Origin: Bacteroidales bacterium
Lineage (GTDB): Bacteria; Bacteroidota; Bacteroidia; Bacteroidales; UBA932
Length of the DNA: 58,166 bases
NCBI GenBank assembly: GCA_017626355.1
Contig: JAGAIY010000003.1
Coordinates: 1-58,166 of the forward strand
Direction: 5' to 3'
Position 1 is the first letter of the stretch. Each line of letters opens with the position of its first letter. The notes beneath the pieces are model-generated. The model was not told the DNA's origin and made no database searches. It was given only the letters and a program-made list of their open reading frames with translations. This document shows positions 18,409-27,686 of the stretch, one piece after another. Position numbers and translations under genes: made by a program.

Positions 18409-19797
18409 ATGACAGCCAACACATCCATCCCCACAGAATTAGGAACAGACAACATTGGAAGACTGCTCAAGCAGTATGCTCTTCCTGCAATCATAGCTCA
18501 GACAGCATCGTCGCTATACAATATGGTGGACAGCATCTTCATCGGTCAAGGTGTGGGTCCACTTGCTATTTCCGGACTTGCCGTGACCTTTCCTCTGATG
18601 AATCTCTCGACGGCCTTCGGAACCCTCGTAGGTGCAGGAGCGGCGACAATGCTCTCCGTCCTCCTCGGTCAGAAGAACTACAAGGCGGCGAACAAGGTTC
18701 TCGGCAATGTCGTAAGCCTTAACATAATCATCGGCTTATTGTTCATGGCCGTGGCTCTTGTATTCATTGACCCGATACTCTACTTCTTCGGAGCCAGCGA
18801 AAACACCCTCCCTTATGCCAAGGAATACATCACGATAATTCTCATAGGCAATGTCGTGACTCATCTCTACTTCGGTCTGAATGCGGCGATGAGATCGTCA
18901 GGCAGTCCCAAGAAAGCAATGGGACTGACCATATTCACCGTAGTGTTCAACACTATCCTGGACCCTCTGTTCATCTTCGCATTCGATATGGGCATAGCAG
19001 GAGCGGCATGGGCGACTGTTATCGCACAGTCCCTGGCCATGTTCGTGGTCCTGCACCACTTCAACGACAAGAGCAAGCCTTTCCACTTCGAGAAGGGCAT
19101 CCTCCGTCTGGACATCAGAGTAGCCAAGGATTCGCTCGCGATCGGCATGGGGCCCTTCCTCATGAATGCCGCGGCCTGTCTGGTGACACTGTTCATAAAC
19201 CAGCAGCTCAGACAGTACAGCGGTGACCTCGGTATCGGAGCGTACGGAATCTGCAACAGATTCATCTTCATGTTCATAATGATATGCATGGGTCTGAATC
19301 AGGGCATGCAGCCGATAGCCGGCTACAATTACGGTGCGAGACAATATTCCCGAGTCAGGGAAGTATTCTGGAAGACAGCCCGTCTTGCAATGGTCATGAC
19401 GACACTTTGCTTCATATTCGGAATGTTCTTCCCCAAGGCCGCAGTGGGCATCTTCACCCGCGACCCTGAGCTTACAGATCTGGCCGCCCGCGCATTGAGA
19501 ATAAACACACTCGTATTCCCGATAGTCGGTTTCCAGATGATCGCCACGAACTTCTTCCAGAGTCTCGGCATGGTGAAGAAGTCGGTCATCCTGTCACTTT
19601 CAAGACAGATCCTCTTCCTGCTCCCTCTCCTGTACGCCCTTCCGAACTGGTTCGGCGCAGATGGAGTATGGATGAGCTTCCCGATATCAGATGCGCTTGC
19701 CACCTTGCTCACCATATATATGCTCGGCAGGCTTTTCAAGAAATTCAGTCAGCTGAAGGATGGAGACAGTCCTTCCATTCTCGGCAGTCAGTTATAG
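18409..19797 (+). CDS. MATE-family multidrug/cation exporter
   Basis: This 462-residue inner-membrane protein has about 12 hydrophobic helices and the MATE family layout of two similar halves (about 10-225 and 230-450). Visible family motifs are NMVDSIFIGQGVGPLAISGLA near residue 40 and GLNQGMQPIAGYNYGARQ near residue 300. These exporters use a sodium or proton gradient to expel drugs or metabolites. The ATG lies one base after the FKBP stop, so it is tightly coupled. The true substrate is unknown. Confidence 0.92.
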   Translation: MTANTSIPTELGTDNIGRLLKQYALPAIIAQTASSLYNMVDSIFIGQGVGPLAISGLAVTFPLMNLSTAFGTLVGAGAATMLSVLLGQKNYKAANKVLGNVVSLNIIIGLLFMAVALVFIDPILYFFGASENTLPYAKEYITIILIGNVVTHLYFGLNAAMRSSGSPKKAMGLTIFTVVFNTILDPLFIFAFDMGIAGAAWATVIAQSLAMFVVLHHFNDKSKPFHFEKGILRLDIRVAKDSLAIGMGPFLMNAAACLVTLFINQQLRQYSGDLGIGAYGICNRFIFMFIMICMGLNQGMQPIAGYNYGARQYSRVREVFWKTARLAMVMTTLCFIFGMFFPKAAVGIFTRDPELTDLAARALRINTLVFPIVGFQMIATNFFQSLGMVKKSVILSLSRQILFLLPLLYALPNWFGADGVWMSFPISDALATLLTIYMLGRLFKKFSQLKDGDSPSILGSQL

Positions 19798-19809
19798 GAG
19801 GAACATAAG

Positions 19810-20421
19810 ATGGGGAAAAAGATTGTAATAACCATAGGAAGACAGTTCGGCAGCGGAGGCAAGTGCGTCGCTGACATTCTCGGAAGCAAGCTCGGCATAC
19901 CTGTCTATGACAGCGAGCTTATAAGCAGGGCCGCTCAGGAAAGCGGCTTCAGTCAGGATCTGTTTGTCCAGAGCGACGAGAAGAGAAGGATCTTTTCCAT
20001 TTCTTCCATTCTTAACGGAAGCTATGGTTCCTACTCGGAGAACTACATGAGTGACAAAGGTCTGTTCAAGATTCAGTCAGAAACCATACGCAGGATAGCC
20101 GAGCAAGGTTCTGCCGTTATTGTAGGACGCTGCTCTGACTATATTCTCAGAGACTGCGGCTACACCCTCGATGTTTTCCTCACATGTCCGGCACAGATAA
20201 GGGCGGAAAGGGTAGCTGAAAGAGCCGGGATAAGCATTGAAAAGGCTCTTGAGATGATCGAGAAGAAGGACAAGGGAAGAGCGGAATACTACAATTATTA
20301 TACATTCGGCAACTGGGGAACTGCAGATACTTATGATCTATGCATGGACTCCAGCATCCTCGGGCTTGAAGGAACAGCCGACTTCATAATAGATTTTGCT
20401 AAAAAGTCAGGAAAGATTTAA
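19810..20421 (+). CDS. Cytidylate kinase-like family protein
   Basis: This 203-residue P-loop protein opens with ITIGRQFGSGGKCVADILG, the motif of the cytidylate-kinase-like (CK2) family that is distinct from canonical Cmk. It has an NMP-binding region and a lid arginine region with RAERVAERAGIS. Members occur widely in anaerobes, often next to transporters, and their substrate is not certain. It lies 12 bases after the MATE gene and one base before the serine hydrolase gene. It may have a nucleotide-salvage role, but that is inference. Confidence 0.85.
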   Translation: MGKKIVITIGRQFGSGGKCVADILGSKLGIPVYDSELISRAAQESGFSQDLFVQSDEKRRIFSISSILNGSYGSYSENYMSDKGLFKIQSETIRRIAEQGSAVIVGRCSDYILRDCGYTLDVFLTCPAQIRAERVAERAGISIEKALEMIEKKDKGRAEYYNYYTFGNWGTADTYDLCMDSSILGLEGTADFIIDFAKKSGKI

Positions 20422-20422
20422 G

Positions 20423-21706
20423 ATGAAGAAAAAGATCATAAGACCGTCATTGATAATCGCCGCCGCAGCCATTGCGACGGCATTTGTAATCATCCACAAG
20501 GCAATACCTAAGCCGCAGCCCATCACGGCACCACGCATCTACCTGAACGACACATTGAAGAATGAGATGTCGACTTTCGAGGAACTCGAAGGCCTGGACA
20601 AGAAGGTCAGGTCATTCATGAGACAGTGGCAGATCAAGGGAGCATCACTTTCCATCATGCGCAATGATTCGCTTCTGTACTCCAAAGGCTACGGCTGGGC
20701 AGACGAGCAGAAAGGAGTAGAGATGCAGCCGGGACACATATTGAGGATGGCCTCGGTGTCCAAGCTGATCACAGCTGCAGGAATAATGGTTCTGCAGGAG
20801 TTGGACTCCCTCAGCATAAAAGACACGGTGTTCGGACCATCAGGCATTCTCGACGATTCGCTTTTCAACTCCACAATAAAAGACAAGAACTATCATAAGA
20901 TCACTGTCGAACATCTGCTGAGACATCAGGGAGGTTTCCCGAGGGACCCGCTTTTCTCGTCCAGAGACGTAATGACACAGTTCAGACTTGAAACCGCACC
21001 GACAAAGGAAGACTTCTACAAGGTGGTGCTCAGAAACAGGGCCCGTTTCGAGCCGGGTTCGTGGCAGAGATATTCAAACTTCGGATATCTCCTGCTTTCC
21101 GAGATAATAGAAAAGAAAAGCGGCATGTCATATGAAGACTTCATAAACAGGCATGTGCTGTATCCTGCTGGATGCTATGACATGCATATCGCCGGCAATT
21201 ACTATGAAGACAAGAGGGAAAACGAAGTAAGATACTACACCCACGATGGAGATGGCAAATTCATAGAGGAATACAACAAGAGCGGACGCATAGTTGAACG
21301 CTGCTACGGCGGAAACAACATTCCTCTCCTTTCCGGAGCCGGTGCATGGTGCGGCTCGACAGCTGAGCTGGCAAGATTCGTAGCTTCAATCGACGGACGC
21401 CCCGGGGTCAAGGACATACTGAGCCAGGAAAGCATCAACCAGATGACCGAATATCTGGACAAGGATACATTCTCTCTCGGCTGGAACGATACAAATCCTG
21501 AAAAAGGATGGAGCAGGACCGGCACTCTGGCTGGCACAAGCGCCCTTGTCAAATACTTCCCTGACGGTGAATGCTGGATACTCATCACCAACACCAGCAC
21601 ATGGAAAGGCCCGGGACTCCCCCGCTACACCGACGAGCTTTTCAGAAACTGCCGCAAGCTTTACAGCGACAAGCTCCCTAAACAGGACCTGTTCTTCAAC
21701 AGATAA
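20423..21706 (+). CDS. Serine beta-lactamase/penicillin-binding-like hydrolase (class C family)
   Basis: This 427-residue protein starts MKKKIIRPSLIIAAAA, with an N-terminal membrane anchor or signal (about 8-27). The serine-hydrolase motifs are S111-V-S-K114 and Y217-S-N219 (in RYSNFGYLLL), followed by a C-terminal RTG in place of KTG or HTG. The family covers esterases, D-amino-acid peptidases and beta-lactamase-like proteins; a true beta-lactamase cannot be claimed. The start is ATG 20423, since the upstream TTG overlaps the kinase gene. It is the last gene of the operon and a strong terminator follows. Confidence 0.86.
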   Translation: MKKKIIRPSLIIAAAAIATAFVIIHKAIPKPQPITAPRIYLNDTLKNEMSTFEELEGLDKKVRSFMRQWQIKGASLSIMRNDSLLYSKGYGWADEQKGVEMQPGHILRMASVSKLITAAGIMVLQELDSLSIKDTVFGPSGILDDSLFNSTIKDKNYHKITVEHLLRHQGGFPRDPLFSSRDVMTQFRLETAPTKEDFYKVVLRNRARFEPGSWQRYSNFGYLLLSEIIEKKSGMSYEDFINRHVLYPAGCYDMHIAGNYYEDKRENEVRYYTHDGDGKFIEEYNKSGRIVERCYGGNNIPLLSGAGAWCGSTAELARFVASIDGRPGVKDILSQESINQMTEYLDKDTFSLGWNDTNPEKGWSRTGTLAGTSALVKYFPDGECWILITNTSTWKGPGLPRYTDELFRNCRKLYSDKLPKQDLFFNR

Positions 21707-21713
21707 AAAGAGA

Positions 21714-21743
21714 AGAGTCCCGCTCGAATGTGAGCGGGACTCT
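21714..21743. terminator. Bidirectional intrinsic terminator between the serine hydrolase and glpQ genes
   Basis: AGAGTCCCGCTC pairs with GAGCGGGACTCT (12 perfect pairs). A-rich sequence precedes it and T-rich sequence follows, so it can stop both convergent transcripts. Confidence 0.88.
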
Positions 21744-21767
21744 CTTCTTTATGATCAATCTTGTGAT

Positions 21768-22955
21768 TTATCTTGCGTCAACATAACCTCTTGTGCAGAG
21801 AAGCAGGCTGTCCGGATGATTTGAGATGATTCCGTCAACCTTGAGATCCATAAGTCTCTTGATCTCGGCAACCTCGTCAACTGTCCATGTAACGACCTTC
21901 ATGCCTCTTGCGCGAGCCTCTGCAAGGAACTCTGCTGTCACATTCTGGTGAGGAGGGCTGAGCCACTCAGGCTGGAAGTTGAGAAGACCCATGAACTTGT
22001 CGAAATCAACATCATGGTCTCTGATAAGGTATGAAAGGGTGAACTCAGGATATTTCTCATGGAGATAATTGAGAGCTCTGTCGTCGAATGACTGCACGAT
22101 GAGTCTGTCACCGAGGCCGAGTGAAGCGATCACAGGAGCACATGCATCTACAAATTCCTTGTACTCGAGCCAGTCCTTACCCTCAACTCCGTCAGAAGAA
22201 GTATAGTCACTCTTGATTTCGATGTTGTACTTGACTGGAGTAAGACCGTTCTCCTTAGTGTAGTTCTCAGCGAATGCCACAGCTTCCGTAAGAAGAGGCT
22301 TCACAGCAGGCACGCAGGCCTTCTGAGGCCATGACTTTGTATATCTCTGACCTACATCATACTTCTTGATTTCATCGTAAGTAAGATGATAGAGATAAAC
22401 GGTCTCACCTCTCTGCATCTCCTTTCCGTCAGGCTTGGTAGTATAGCGAGGCTCGAAATAACGGTCGTGTGAAAGGATAACCTTACCGTCCTTTGTCACG
22501 CAAAGGTCCATCTCAAGAGTGTTGACACCGAGATCGAGAGAGTTCTTGATTGCAGGAATAGAGTTCTCAGGATAAAGACCCATACCGCTTCTGTGAGCCT
22601 GAGCATCAACAATATCAGTAAGATCGAGTTCGTGAACAGCCTTGCCGCCCTTAGCAGTAACAGTCACAGTTACATTCTCCGCACCCGGAGTCGGAACAGC
22701 CACATAAAAATTGTGGACACCGCCGTCCTTGACAGCAGGAACGACAACATTGTCAGTCTTTACCATCTGGCCCATCACCTGACCGTCCTGAGACCATACG
22801 ATATCCTTCACTACTGCATCCTTCACATCTACAACGACTGCATTAGGATGAGTCTGAGTCTGGCCGAGAGTATACACCTCAACCTCAACATTTCCGCATG
22901 ATACTGCACCGAAAAGCGCAATAACAGCCATAGAAAAAATACTTGTCTTCTTCAT
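21768..22955 (-). CDS. glpQ: Glycerophosphodiester phosphodiesterase lipoprotein
   Basis: GlpQ-type enzymes cut glycerophosphodiesters into glycerol-3-phosphate and an alcohol. The 395-residue protein has a lipobox GAVSC with C20, an N-terminal beta-rich extension (about 22-115), and then the TIM-barrel catalytic domain. Catalytic residues are visible: H121-R122, E130-N131 in YPENS, E148 and D150 in LEMD, and H163-D164. The extension is not part of the usual GlpQ and may bind substrate or surface. It begins two bases after the stop of the glpT-like gene, which supports a role in uptake of phospholipid breakdown products. Confidence 0.9.
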   Translation of the reverse strand: MKKTSIFSMAVIALFGAVSCGNVEVEVYTLGQTQTHPNAVVVDVKDAVVKDIVWSQDGQVMGQMVKTDNVVVPAVKDGGVHNFYVAVPTPGAENVTVTVTAKGGKAVHELDLTDIVDAQAHRSGMGLYPENSIPAIKNSLDLGVNTLEMDLCVTKDGKVILSHDRYFEPRYTTKPDGKEMQRGETVYLYHLTYDEIKKYDVGQRYTKSWPQKACVPAVKPLLTEAVAFAENYTKENGLTPVKYNIEIKSDYTSSDGVEGKDWLEYKEFVDACAPVIASLGLGDRLIVQSFDDRALNYLHEKYPEFTLSYLIRDHDVDFDKFMGLLNFQPEWLSPPHQNVTAEFLAEARARGMKVVTWTVDEVAEIKRLMDLKVDGIISNHPDSLLLCTRGYVDAR

Positions 22956-22957
22956 AT

Positions 22958-24337
22958 CTATAAATTCTTTTCAGATTTCAATGTAAGGGCACAAAGGAGG
23001 ATTCCTAAAGCAGCTCCGATGACCATTGTAAAGTTCGCCATATCCCAGCTCTTGTCAGCGATACCTCCTACGATGATCTTTGAAAGGAGCGAGTCACCGA
23101 TAAGATAACCTGAGAGGCCTACAAAACCTGCTGCAGTACCCGCAGCATTCTTAGGTACAAGGTTCAAGGCCTGGATGCTGACAAGGGCCACAGGGCCGTA
23201 GATGCAGAATCCGATGAGGATGAGGGCTACATAGACCCATACCTTGGCAGCGATACCTGTTGCAGCCGCCAGTGCAGGAACCTGCCAGTAGATCACACAA
23301 CCTACAAGCACAAGGCTCATGAAGATGATGTTAGGAGGAGCACACTTTCCCTTGAAGAACTTCGCAGAAACCCATCCGCAGATGATTGTACCTACGGCTC
23401 CCACATAGTTATGGATAGAGAAAGCGAGCTTGCTTTCCTCACCTGTCATGATGCCGGTCTCCTGAAGATATGTAGGCGACCAGTCACCTACTCCGTATCT
23501 TACCATATATACGAAAGCATTGGCAAGGGCGATCATCCAGATCCATTTGTTCTTGAGCACATAGTCGAAGAGCTGAGTCTTGAACGGCACCTTCTCGCCT
23601 ACCTTTTCCTTTGTCTTCACACCGGAATGGTCGTTTCTCCAGTCTGCGACCGAAGGAAGTCCGCAAGACTCAGGAGTATCACGGAGAGCCCACCAGCAGA
23701 ATGCCGCAAGAACGAGGGCAAAGGCAGAAGGGACAATGAAGTTTGCTCTCCAGGACTGATCTATACCCATATCGGCGAAGAGGCCCACACCAAAGATGGC
23801 AAGGATTCCGAGAGTACCTGCTCCGATTGTATGAGATGTGTTCCAGAGGGACATCTTGAAGCTTCGTTCATTGTTCGAGAACCAATATGCCATCATACGG
23901 CCGCATGGAGGCCAGCCCATTCCCGAAAGGACACCGACGAAGAGCATGACGACAAAGAGCATGGCTACATTCACACCCATATTGGCTGAGAACGGAAGGA
24001 AACCTACGGACATCATCACCAGAGAAGCGATGACAAGTCCTACTGTAAGGAATTTCCTCGCATCCGAACGGTCGGAAAGTGTTCCCATGATGAACTTGCT
24101 GAATGCATATGCTATAGAAACGGCAGATGCGGCAATACCCACACCCTGCTTGTCTATCAAGCCTTCTGCAATCATGTCGGCAGATGCAAGAGAAAGGTTC
24201 TTGCGAACCAGATAATAAGCTGCATAGCCAAGGAACGAACCCATGAACACCTTGAATCTCATGGACTTGAACACCTTGTCTATCTTGTCTGCAGGAAGCA
24301 GGGGCTTGGCTGCAGGCGGATCAAAAAAACGGCTCAC
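22958..24337 (-). CDS. glpT: Glycerol-3-phosphate/organophosphate:phosphate antiporter family protein
   Basis: This 459-residue major-facilitator protein belongs to the organophosphate:inorganic phosphate antiporter family. The signature is YYLVRKNLSLA near residue 43, in the first helix region, with 12 hydrophobic segments and a central cytosolic loop near 230-250. It probably imports glycerol-3-phosphate released by the GlpQ-like lipoprotein made next. The start codon appears to be GTG at 24337; the next in-frame ATG is 25 codons inside and would cut the family's N-terminus. It follows the butyrate kinase gene after 19 bases. Confidence 0.88.
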   Translation of the reverse strand: MSRFFDPPAAKPLLPADKIDKVFKSMRFKVFMGSFLGYAAYYLVRKNLSLASADMIAEGLIDKQGVGIAASAVSIAYAFSKFIMGTLSDRSDARKFLTVGLVIASLVMMSVGFLPFSANMGVNVAMLFVVMLFVGVLSGMGWPPCGRMMAYWFSNNERSFKMSLWNTSHTIGAGTLGILAIFGVGLFADMGIDQSWRANFIVPSAFALVLAAFCWWALRDTPESCGLPSVADWRNDHSGVKTKEKVGEKVPFKTQLFDYVLKNKWIWMIALANAFVYMVRYGVGDWSPTYLQETGIMTGEESKLAFSIHNYVGAVGTIICGWVSAKFFKGKCAPPNIIFMSLVLVGCVIYWQVPALAAATGIAAKVWVYVALILIGFCIYGPVALVSIQALNLVPKNAAGTAAGFVGLSGYLIGDSLLSKIIVGGIADKSWDMANFTMVIGAALGILLCALTLKSEKNL

Positions 24338-24356
24338 TGTAATAGTGTTTATTTGG

Positions 24357-25466
24357 TTAATAATTATGATAAGTCTTTATTTCGAACTCGCCGGCAAGTA
24401 TGCCGTAACCGTTCTCTGCAAGAGATTCAAGCTCATTCTCACCAGGATATATCTCCACAGGAGCGATGAAGCTGACTCTTTCCTTTATGTCCGATGTAAT
24501 GACATCGCTGTATGCTATTCCTCCGGTAAGGATGATGGCATCAACCTTACCGCATACCACAGTCGCTACGGCTGCAATATACTTCGCGAAAGAGATGCAG
24601 TAACCTTTTATGAAAGTCTCGCATTCCTTGTCTCCCTGCGCGGCACGTGCCGTCAGTTCGCGGAAATCGTTGGTACCGAAATATGCGACCGCTCCTCCCC
24701 TGCCGACAAGTCTCTTCTTGATCTGAGCCTCGGTCCACTCTCCGCTGAAGCATTTTTCCACAAGCGGAAATGCTGGTACGGATCCGGCGCGTTCCGGACT
24801 GATAGGACCGTCACCGCCGAGGGAATCGTTCACGTCTATGACAAGGCCATGTCTGTGCAGAGACACAGATGATCCGCCTCCCATATGGGCTACGATCACA
24901 GTGACATCCTTGTTGGTCTTGCCGACGCTACGGGCATATCTGCGCACCATCGCACGTGAATTCAAGGCATGGAAGAGGGTACGGCGAGGGAACTCAGGGA
25001 GTCCTCCTACCTTCACCTCCGGAAGCATCTCGTCCGCCATCGGAGGATCGGCAATGAACGCACGGCATACCCCCTCAACACCCTTCTCCTTGCGCGCCGC
25101 ATTGACCATGACGGCGATATCGTCTGCAAGAAGAGCGCTGAGATTGCATGCATGTACGCCTTCCCTACCGGCCATAAGGGCATCCCTCATATCCTGGTTC
25201 ACCTCATATACACCTGTACGGATAGGAGTGATCAGGCCTCCGCGTGCCATCGCCACATCGATAGTCTCAAGGGCTATTCCCTTTGAAGACAGAAAATCCG
25301 TGATGGCATCACGGCGCATATCGCCCTGATCCATCACGGACTCGTATCTTGCGACCTCCTCGGCAGAATGAGTGAGATTTGTCTCGAAGAGTTTCTCCCC
25401 CGAGTCATAGACCGCAATCTTGCTTGAGGTCGATCCGGTATTTATAACCAGTATTCTACCTTTCAT
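24357..25466 (-). CDS. buk: Butyrate kinase
   Basis: Buk transfers phosphate from butyryl-phosphate (or a branched acyl-phosphate) to ADP, making ATP. The 369-residue ASKHA-fold protein starts ILVINTGSTSSKIAVYD and has the family glycine loops VAHMGGGSSVSLH and ILTGGIAYS. Its length fits Buk (about 355-370). It lies nine bases after the phosphotransacylase gene. With ptb it converts an acyl-CoA into acid and ATP. Whether the natural substrate is butyrate, isobutyrate or isovalerate cannot be told from sequence. Confidence 0.9.
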   Translation of the reverse strand: MKGRILVINTGSTSSKIAVYDSGEKLFETNLTHSAEEVARYESVMDQGDMRRDAITDFLSSKGIALETIDVAMARGGLITPIRTGVYEVNQDMRDALMAGREGVHACNLSALLADDIAVMVNAARKEKGVEGVCRAFIADPPMADEMLPEVKVGGLPEFPRRTLFHALNSRAMVRRYARSVGKTNKDVTVIVAHMGGGSSVSLHRHGLVIDVNDSLGGDGPISPERAGSVPAFPLVEKCFSGEWTEAQIKKRLVGRGGAVAYFGTNDFRELTARAAQGDKECETFIKGYCISFAKYIAAVATVVCGKVDAIILTGGIAYSDVITSDIKERVSFIAPVEIYPGENELESLAENGYGILAGEFEIKTYHNY

Positions 25467-25475
25467 AAATCCGTG

Positions 25476-26399
25476 TTATTTAACTGACATTGCCGCTATA
25501 GCAATGGAATTAAGTTTGGTATCAATACTGTCCGCACGGCTCGAAAGCACGCATGGAACCTTTGCTCCGACAAGGATACCGGCCTGCCTTACACCCGCAA
25601 CCAGCTTTGAATTAGCCTTATAGAAGACATTTCCTGATTCGATGTTAGGGAAAAGCAGACAGTCAGCATCACCGGCAACCGGGCTCACAAGCCCCTTTAT
25701 CGCAACGGACTCCTTGTCTATAGCCACATCAAGTGCAAGAGGCCCGTCAGCCACACAGCCCTTGATCTGGCCGCGCTCCACCATCTTTGAGAGCATTGCC
25801 GCATCTATAGTAGCCGGCTGACTTGCCAGGACCTGCTCGGTAGCTGCGATTATCGCCACCTTAGGCACAGCAACGCCTACAGCCTTGGCCGTTCTCACAA
25901 GACATTCCATTATTATCTGCTTCTGCTTGATGTCAGGAGCAGGTATGACAGCCACATCTCCGACAAAAAGAAGCTTGTGATAACCCGGAATCTCAAGAGT
26001 CGTGCAATGAGTCAGGGTACCTTTAGGAGGCAGAAGCCCTGTCTCCTTGTTCAGGATGGCACGGAGGAATTTGTCCGTAGAGCACAAGCCCTTCATCAGG
26101 AAGTCTCCCTGACCGTCACGGACCATGGCGACAGCCTGAGCCACAGACAGAAGTTCATCAGGATTATGTACAACGGTGAATCCTGCCATATCAACACCTT
26201 CCTCCCTGCATGCCTGCGCGATCAGATTCTCGTCACCGACGAGGGTCACATCGACCAGCCCCAATTCCACCGCCTTTCCGGCAGCAGCTATGGTATGGCC
26301 GTCCACACCCCATGCGGCGATCATCCTTTTTCTTGTGCCTCTGCCCTGAAGCTCGGCGAATATTTCCTTGAACGTCGTAAGCATATTACTCGTCTTCAT
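25476..26399 (-). CDS. ptb: Phosphate butyryltransferase family protein
   Basis: Ptb exchanges coenzyme A for phosphate on butyryl-CoA or similar acyl-CoA. The 307-residue protein has the PTA/PTB fold features PKVAIIAATEQV near residue 180 and the C-terminal CLLFPNIESGNVFYKAN. Its first 14 bases overlap the end of ackA. The order ackA-ptb-buk makes this the only phosphotransacylase beside the acetate kinase, so it might also act on acetyl-CoA; that is inference from position, and an unlinked pta would argue against it. Confidence 0.87.
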   Translation of the reverse strand: MKTSNMLTTFKEIFAELQGRGTRKRMIAAWGVDGHTIAAAGKAVELGLVDVTLVGDENLIAQACREEGVDMAGFTVVHNPDELLSVAQAVAMVRDGQGDFLMKGLCSTDKFLRAILNKETGLLPPKGTLTHCTTLEIPGYHKLLFVGDVAVIPAPDIKQKQIIMECLVRTAKAVGVAVPKVAIIAATEQVLASQPATIDAAMLSKMVERGQIKGCVADGPLALDVAIDKESVAIKGLVSPVAGDADCLLFPNIESGNVFYKANSKLVAGVRQAGILVGAKVPCVLSSRADSIDTKLNSIAIAAMSVK

Positions 26400-27600
26400 T
26401 CTGAACTATGTGCATCGTATCACGCGCAATCATGAGCTCCTCATTTGTCGTGATGACAGCGACCTTCACCTGAGAGTCAGGAAGAGTGATCATCACATCC
26501 TTGCCTGTCGCAACATTCGCATCATAATCGAACTTGACTCCAAGATAAGTCAGGTTCTCGCAGACCCTGCGGCGCAGACGGCTGTTGTTCTCGCCGATAC
26601 CACCGGTAAACACGATAAGGTCGACTCCGTTCATTGCGGCAGCATATGCACCGATGAACTTGGTGATGTCATATGTAAGCTTCTTGAGGGTAAGTTTGGC
26701 CTTGGCATCGCCGGCATTTGCCGCATCGTTAAGGTCACGCGCATCTGAAGACACACATGAAAGTCCGAGGAAGCCGCTCTTCTTGTTCAGAACCTTGCTC
26801 ATCTCGGCTGCAGAAAGTCCCTCTTTCTCCTGGATGTATGTAACTACGTCAGGGTCGATGTTTCCACAACGGGTACCCATGATAAGACCCTCAAGCGGAG
26901 TGAAACCCATGGTAGTATCTATTGACTTTCCGTTCGCCACCGCTGTGATCGAACTTCCGTTTCCGAGGTGGCATGTGATGACCTTCGAATACTCAGGATC
27001 GAGGCCGGCGAATTTCGCACCCTTTGCCGAAACATATTTATGGCTCGTTCCATGGAAGCCGTAGCGGCGCACTCCGTATTTTTCGTAATACTCATATGGA
27101 AGAGCATACATGTATGCGTATGCAGGCATGGTCTGATGGAAGGCAGTATCGAAGACACCGACCTGAGGTACTGTAGGAAGCACAGCCGATACGGCCCTGA
27201 TACCAAGGATGTTTGCAGGGTTGTGGAGAGGTGCGAACACAGAGCATTTCTCAAGCTGGGCCACAACCTCATCTGTTATGAGCTGGCTGCATACGAACTC
27301 CTCGGCTCCGTGTACAACACGATGTCCGACAGCTTCGATATCCTCAAGAGTAGAAAGAACGCCATATTCCTTGTCCAGAAGGGCGTCAAGCACTGCCTTG
27401 ATTCCTACGGTATGATCCTCGATAGGCATCTCCTTTACGAGTTTCTCCTTTCCGGCAGCCTGATGCTTCAGGCATCCTACTTCCATTCCGATCCTCTCGA
27501 CAAGACCCTTTGCAAGAAGATCATAGACTTCATCGCCTTTCATATCAAGAAGCTGATACTTCAAAGACGAACTTCCACAGTTAAGTACTAAGATTATCAT
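26386..27600 (-). CDS. ackA: Acetate kinase
   Basis: AckA interconverts acetyl-phosphate and acetate with ATP. The 404-residue protein starts VLNCGSSSLKYQLLD, the ASKHA phosphate-binding motif, and has HLGNGSS near residue 210, RCGNIDPD, and FTGGIGENN near residue 330. Its length is standard. It is the first gene of an operon that continues with ptb, buk, glpT and glpQ on the minus strand, and it has a good promoter box 41 bases upstream. Confidence 0.96.
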   Translation of the reverse strand: MIILVLNCGSSSLKYQLLDMKGDEVYDLLAKGLVERIGMEVGCLKHQAAGKEKLVKEMPIEDHTVGIKAVLDALLDKEYGVLSTLEDIEAVGHRVVHGAEEFVCSQLITDEVVAQLEKCSVFAPLHNPANILGIRAVSAVLPTVPQVGVFDTAFHQTMPAYAYMYALPYEYYEKYGVRRYGFHGTSHKYVSAKGAKFAGLDPEYSKVITCHLGNGSSITAVANGKSIDTTMGFTPLEGLIMGTRCGNIDPDVVTYIQEKEGLSAAEMSKVLNKKSGFLGLSCVSSDARDLNDAANAGDAKAKLTLKKLTYDITKFIGAYAAAMNGVDLIVFTGGIGENNSRLRRRVCENLTYLGVKFDYDANVATGKDVMITLPDSQVKVAVITTNEELMIARDTMHIVQNEDE

Positions 27601-27640
27601 GATTCTGGATTTTAATTTCAGATTTTTCGGTTAAACCACG

Positions 27641-27648
27641 CAAAGTTA
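27641..27648 (-). promoter_or_regulatory. -7 box (TAACTTTG) for the ackA-ptb-buk-glpT-glpQ operon
   Basis: CAAAGTTA on the plus strand is a perfect minus-strand TAnnTTTG, 41 bases before the ackA ATG. A possible plus-strand partner for comEC at 27662 (TACTTTAG) is imperfect. Confidence 0.6.
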
Positions 27649-27686
27649 AGAAAATTATCGCTACTTTAGCAAAAATTCGTAACGAA

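Noticed and set aside
20423-21706. Serine hydrolase as an antibiotic-resistance beta-lactamase
   Set aside because: The SxxK and YxN motifs are present, but the third motif is RTG and the family is dominated by esterases and peptidases; resistance cannot be claimed.
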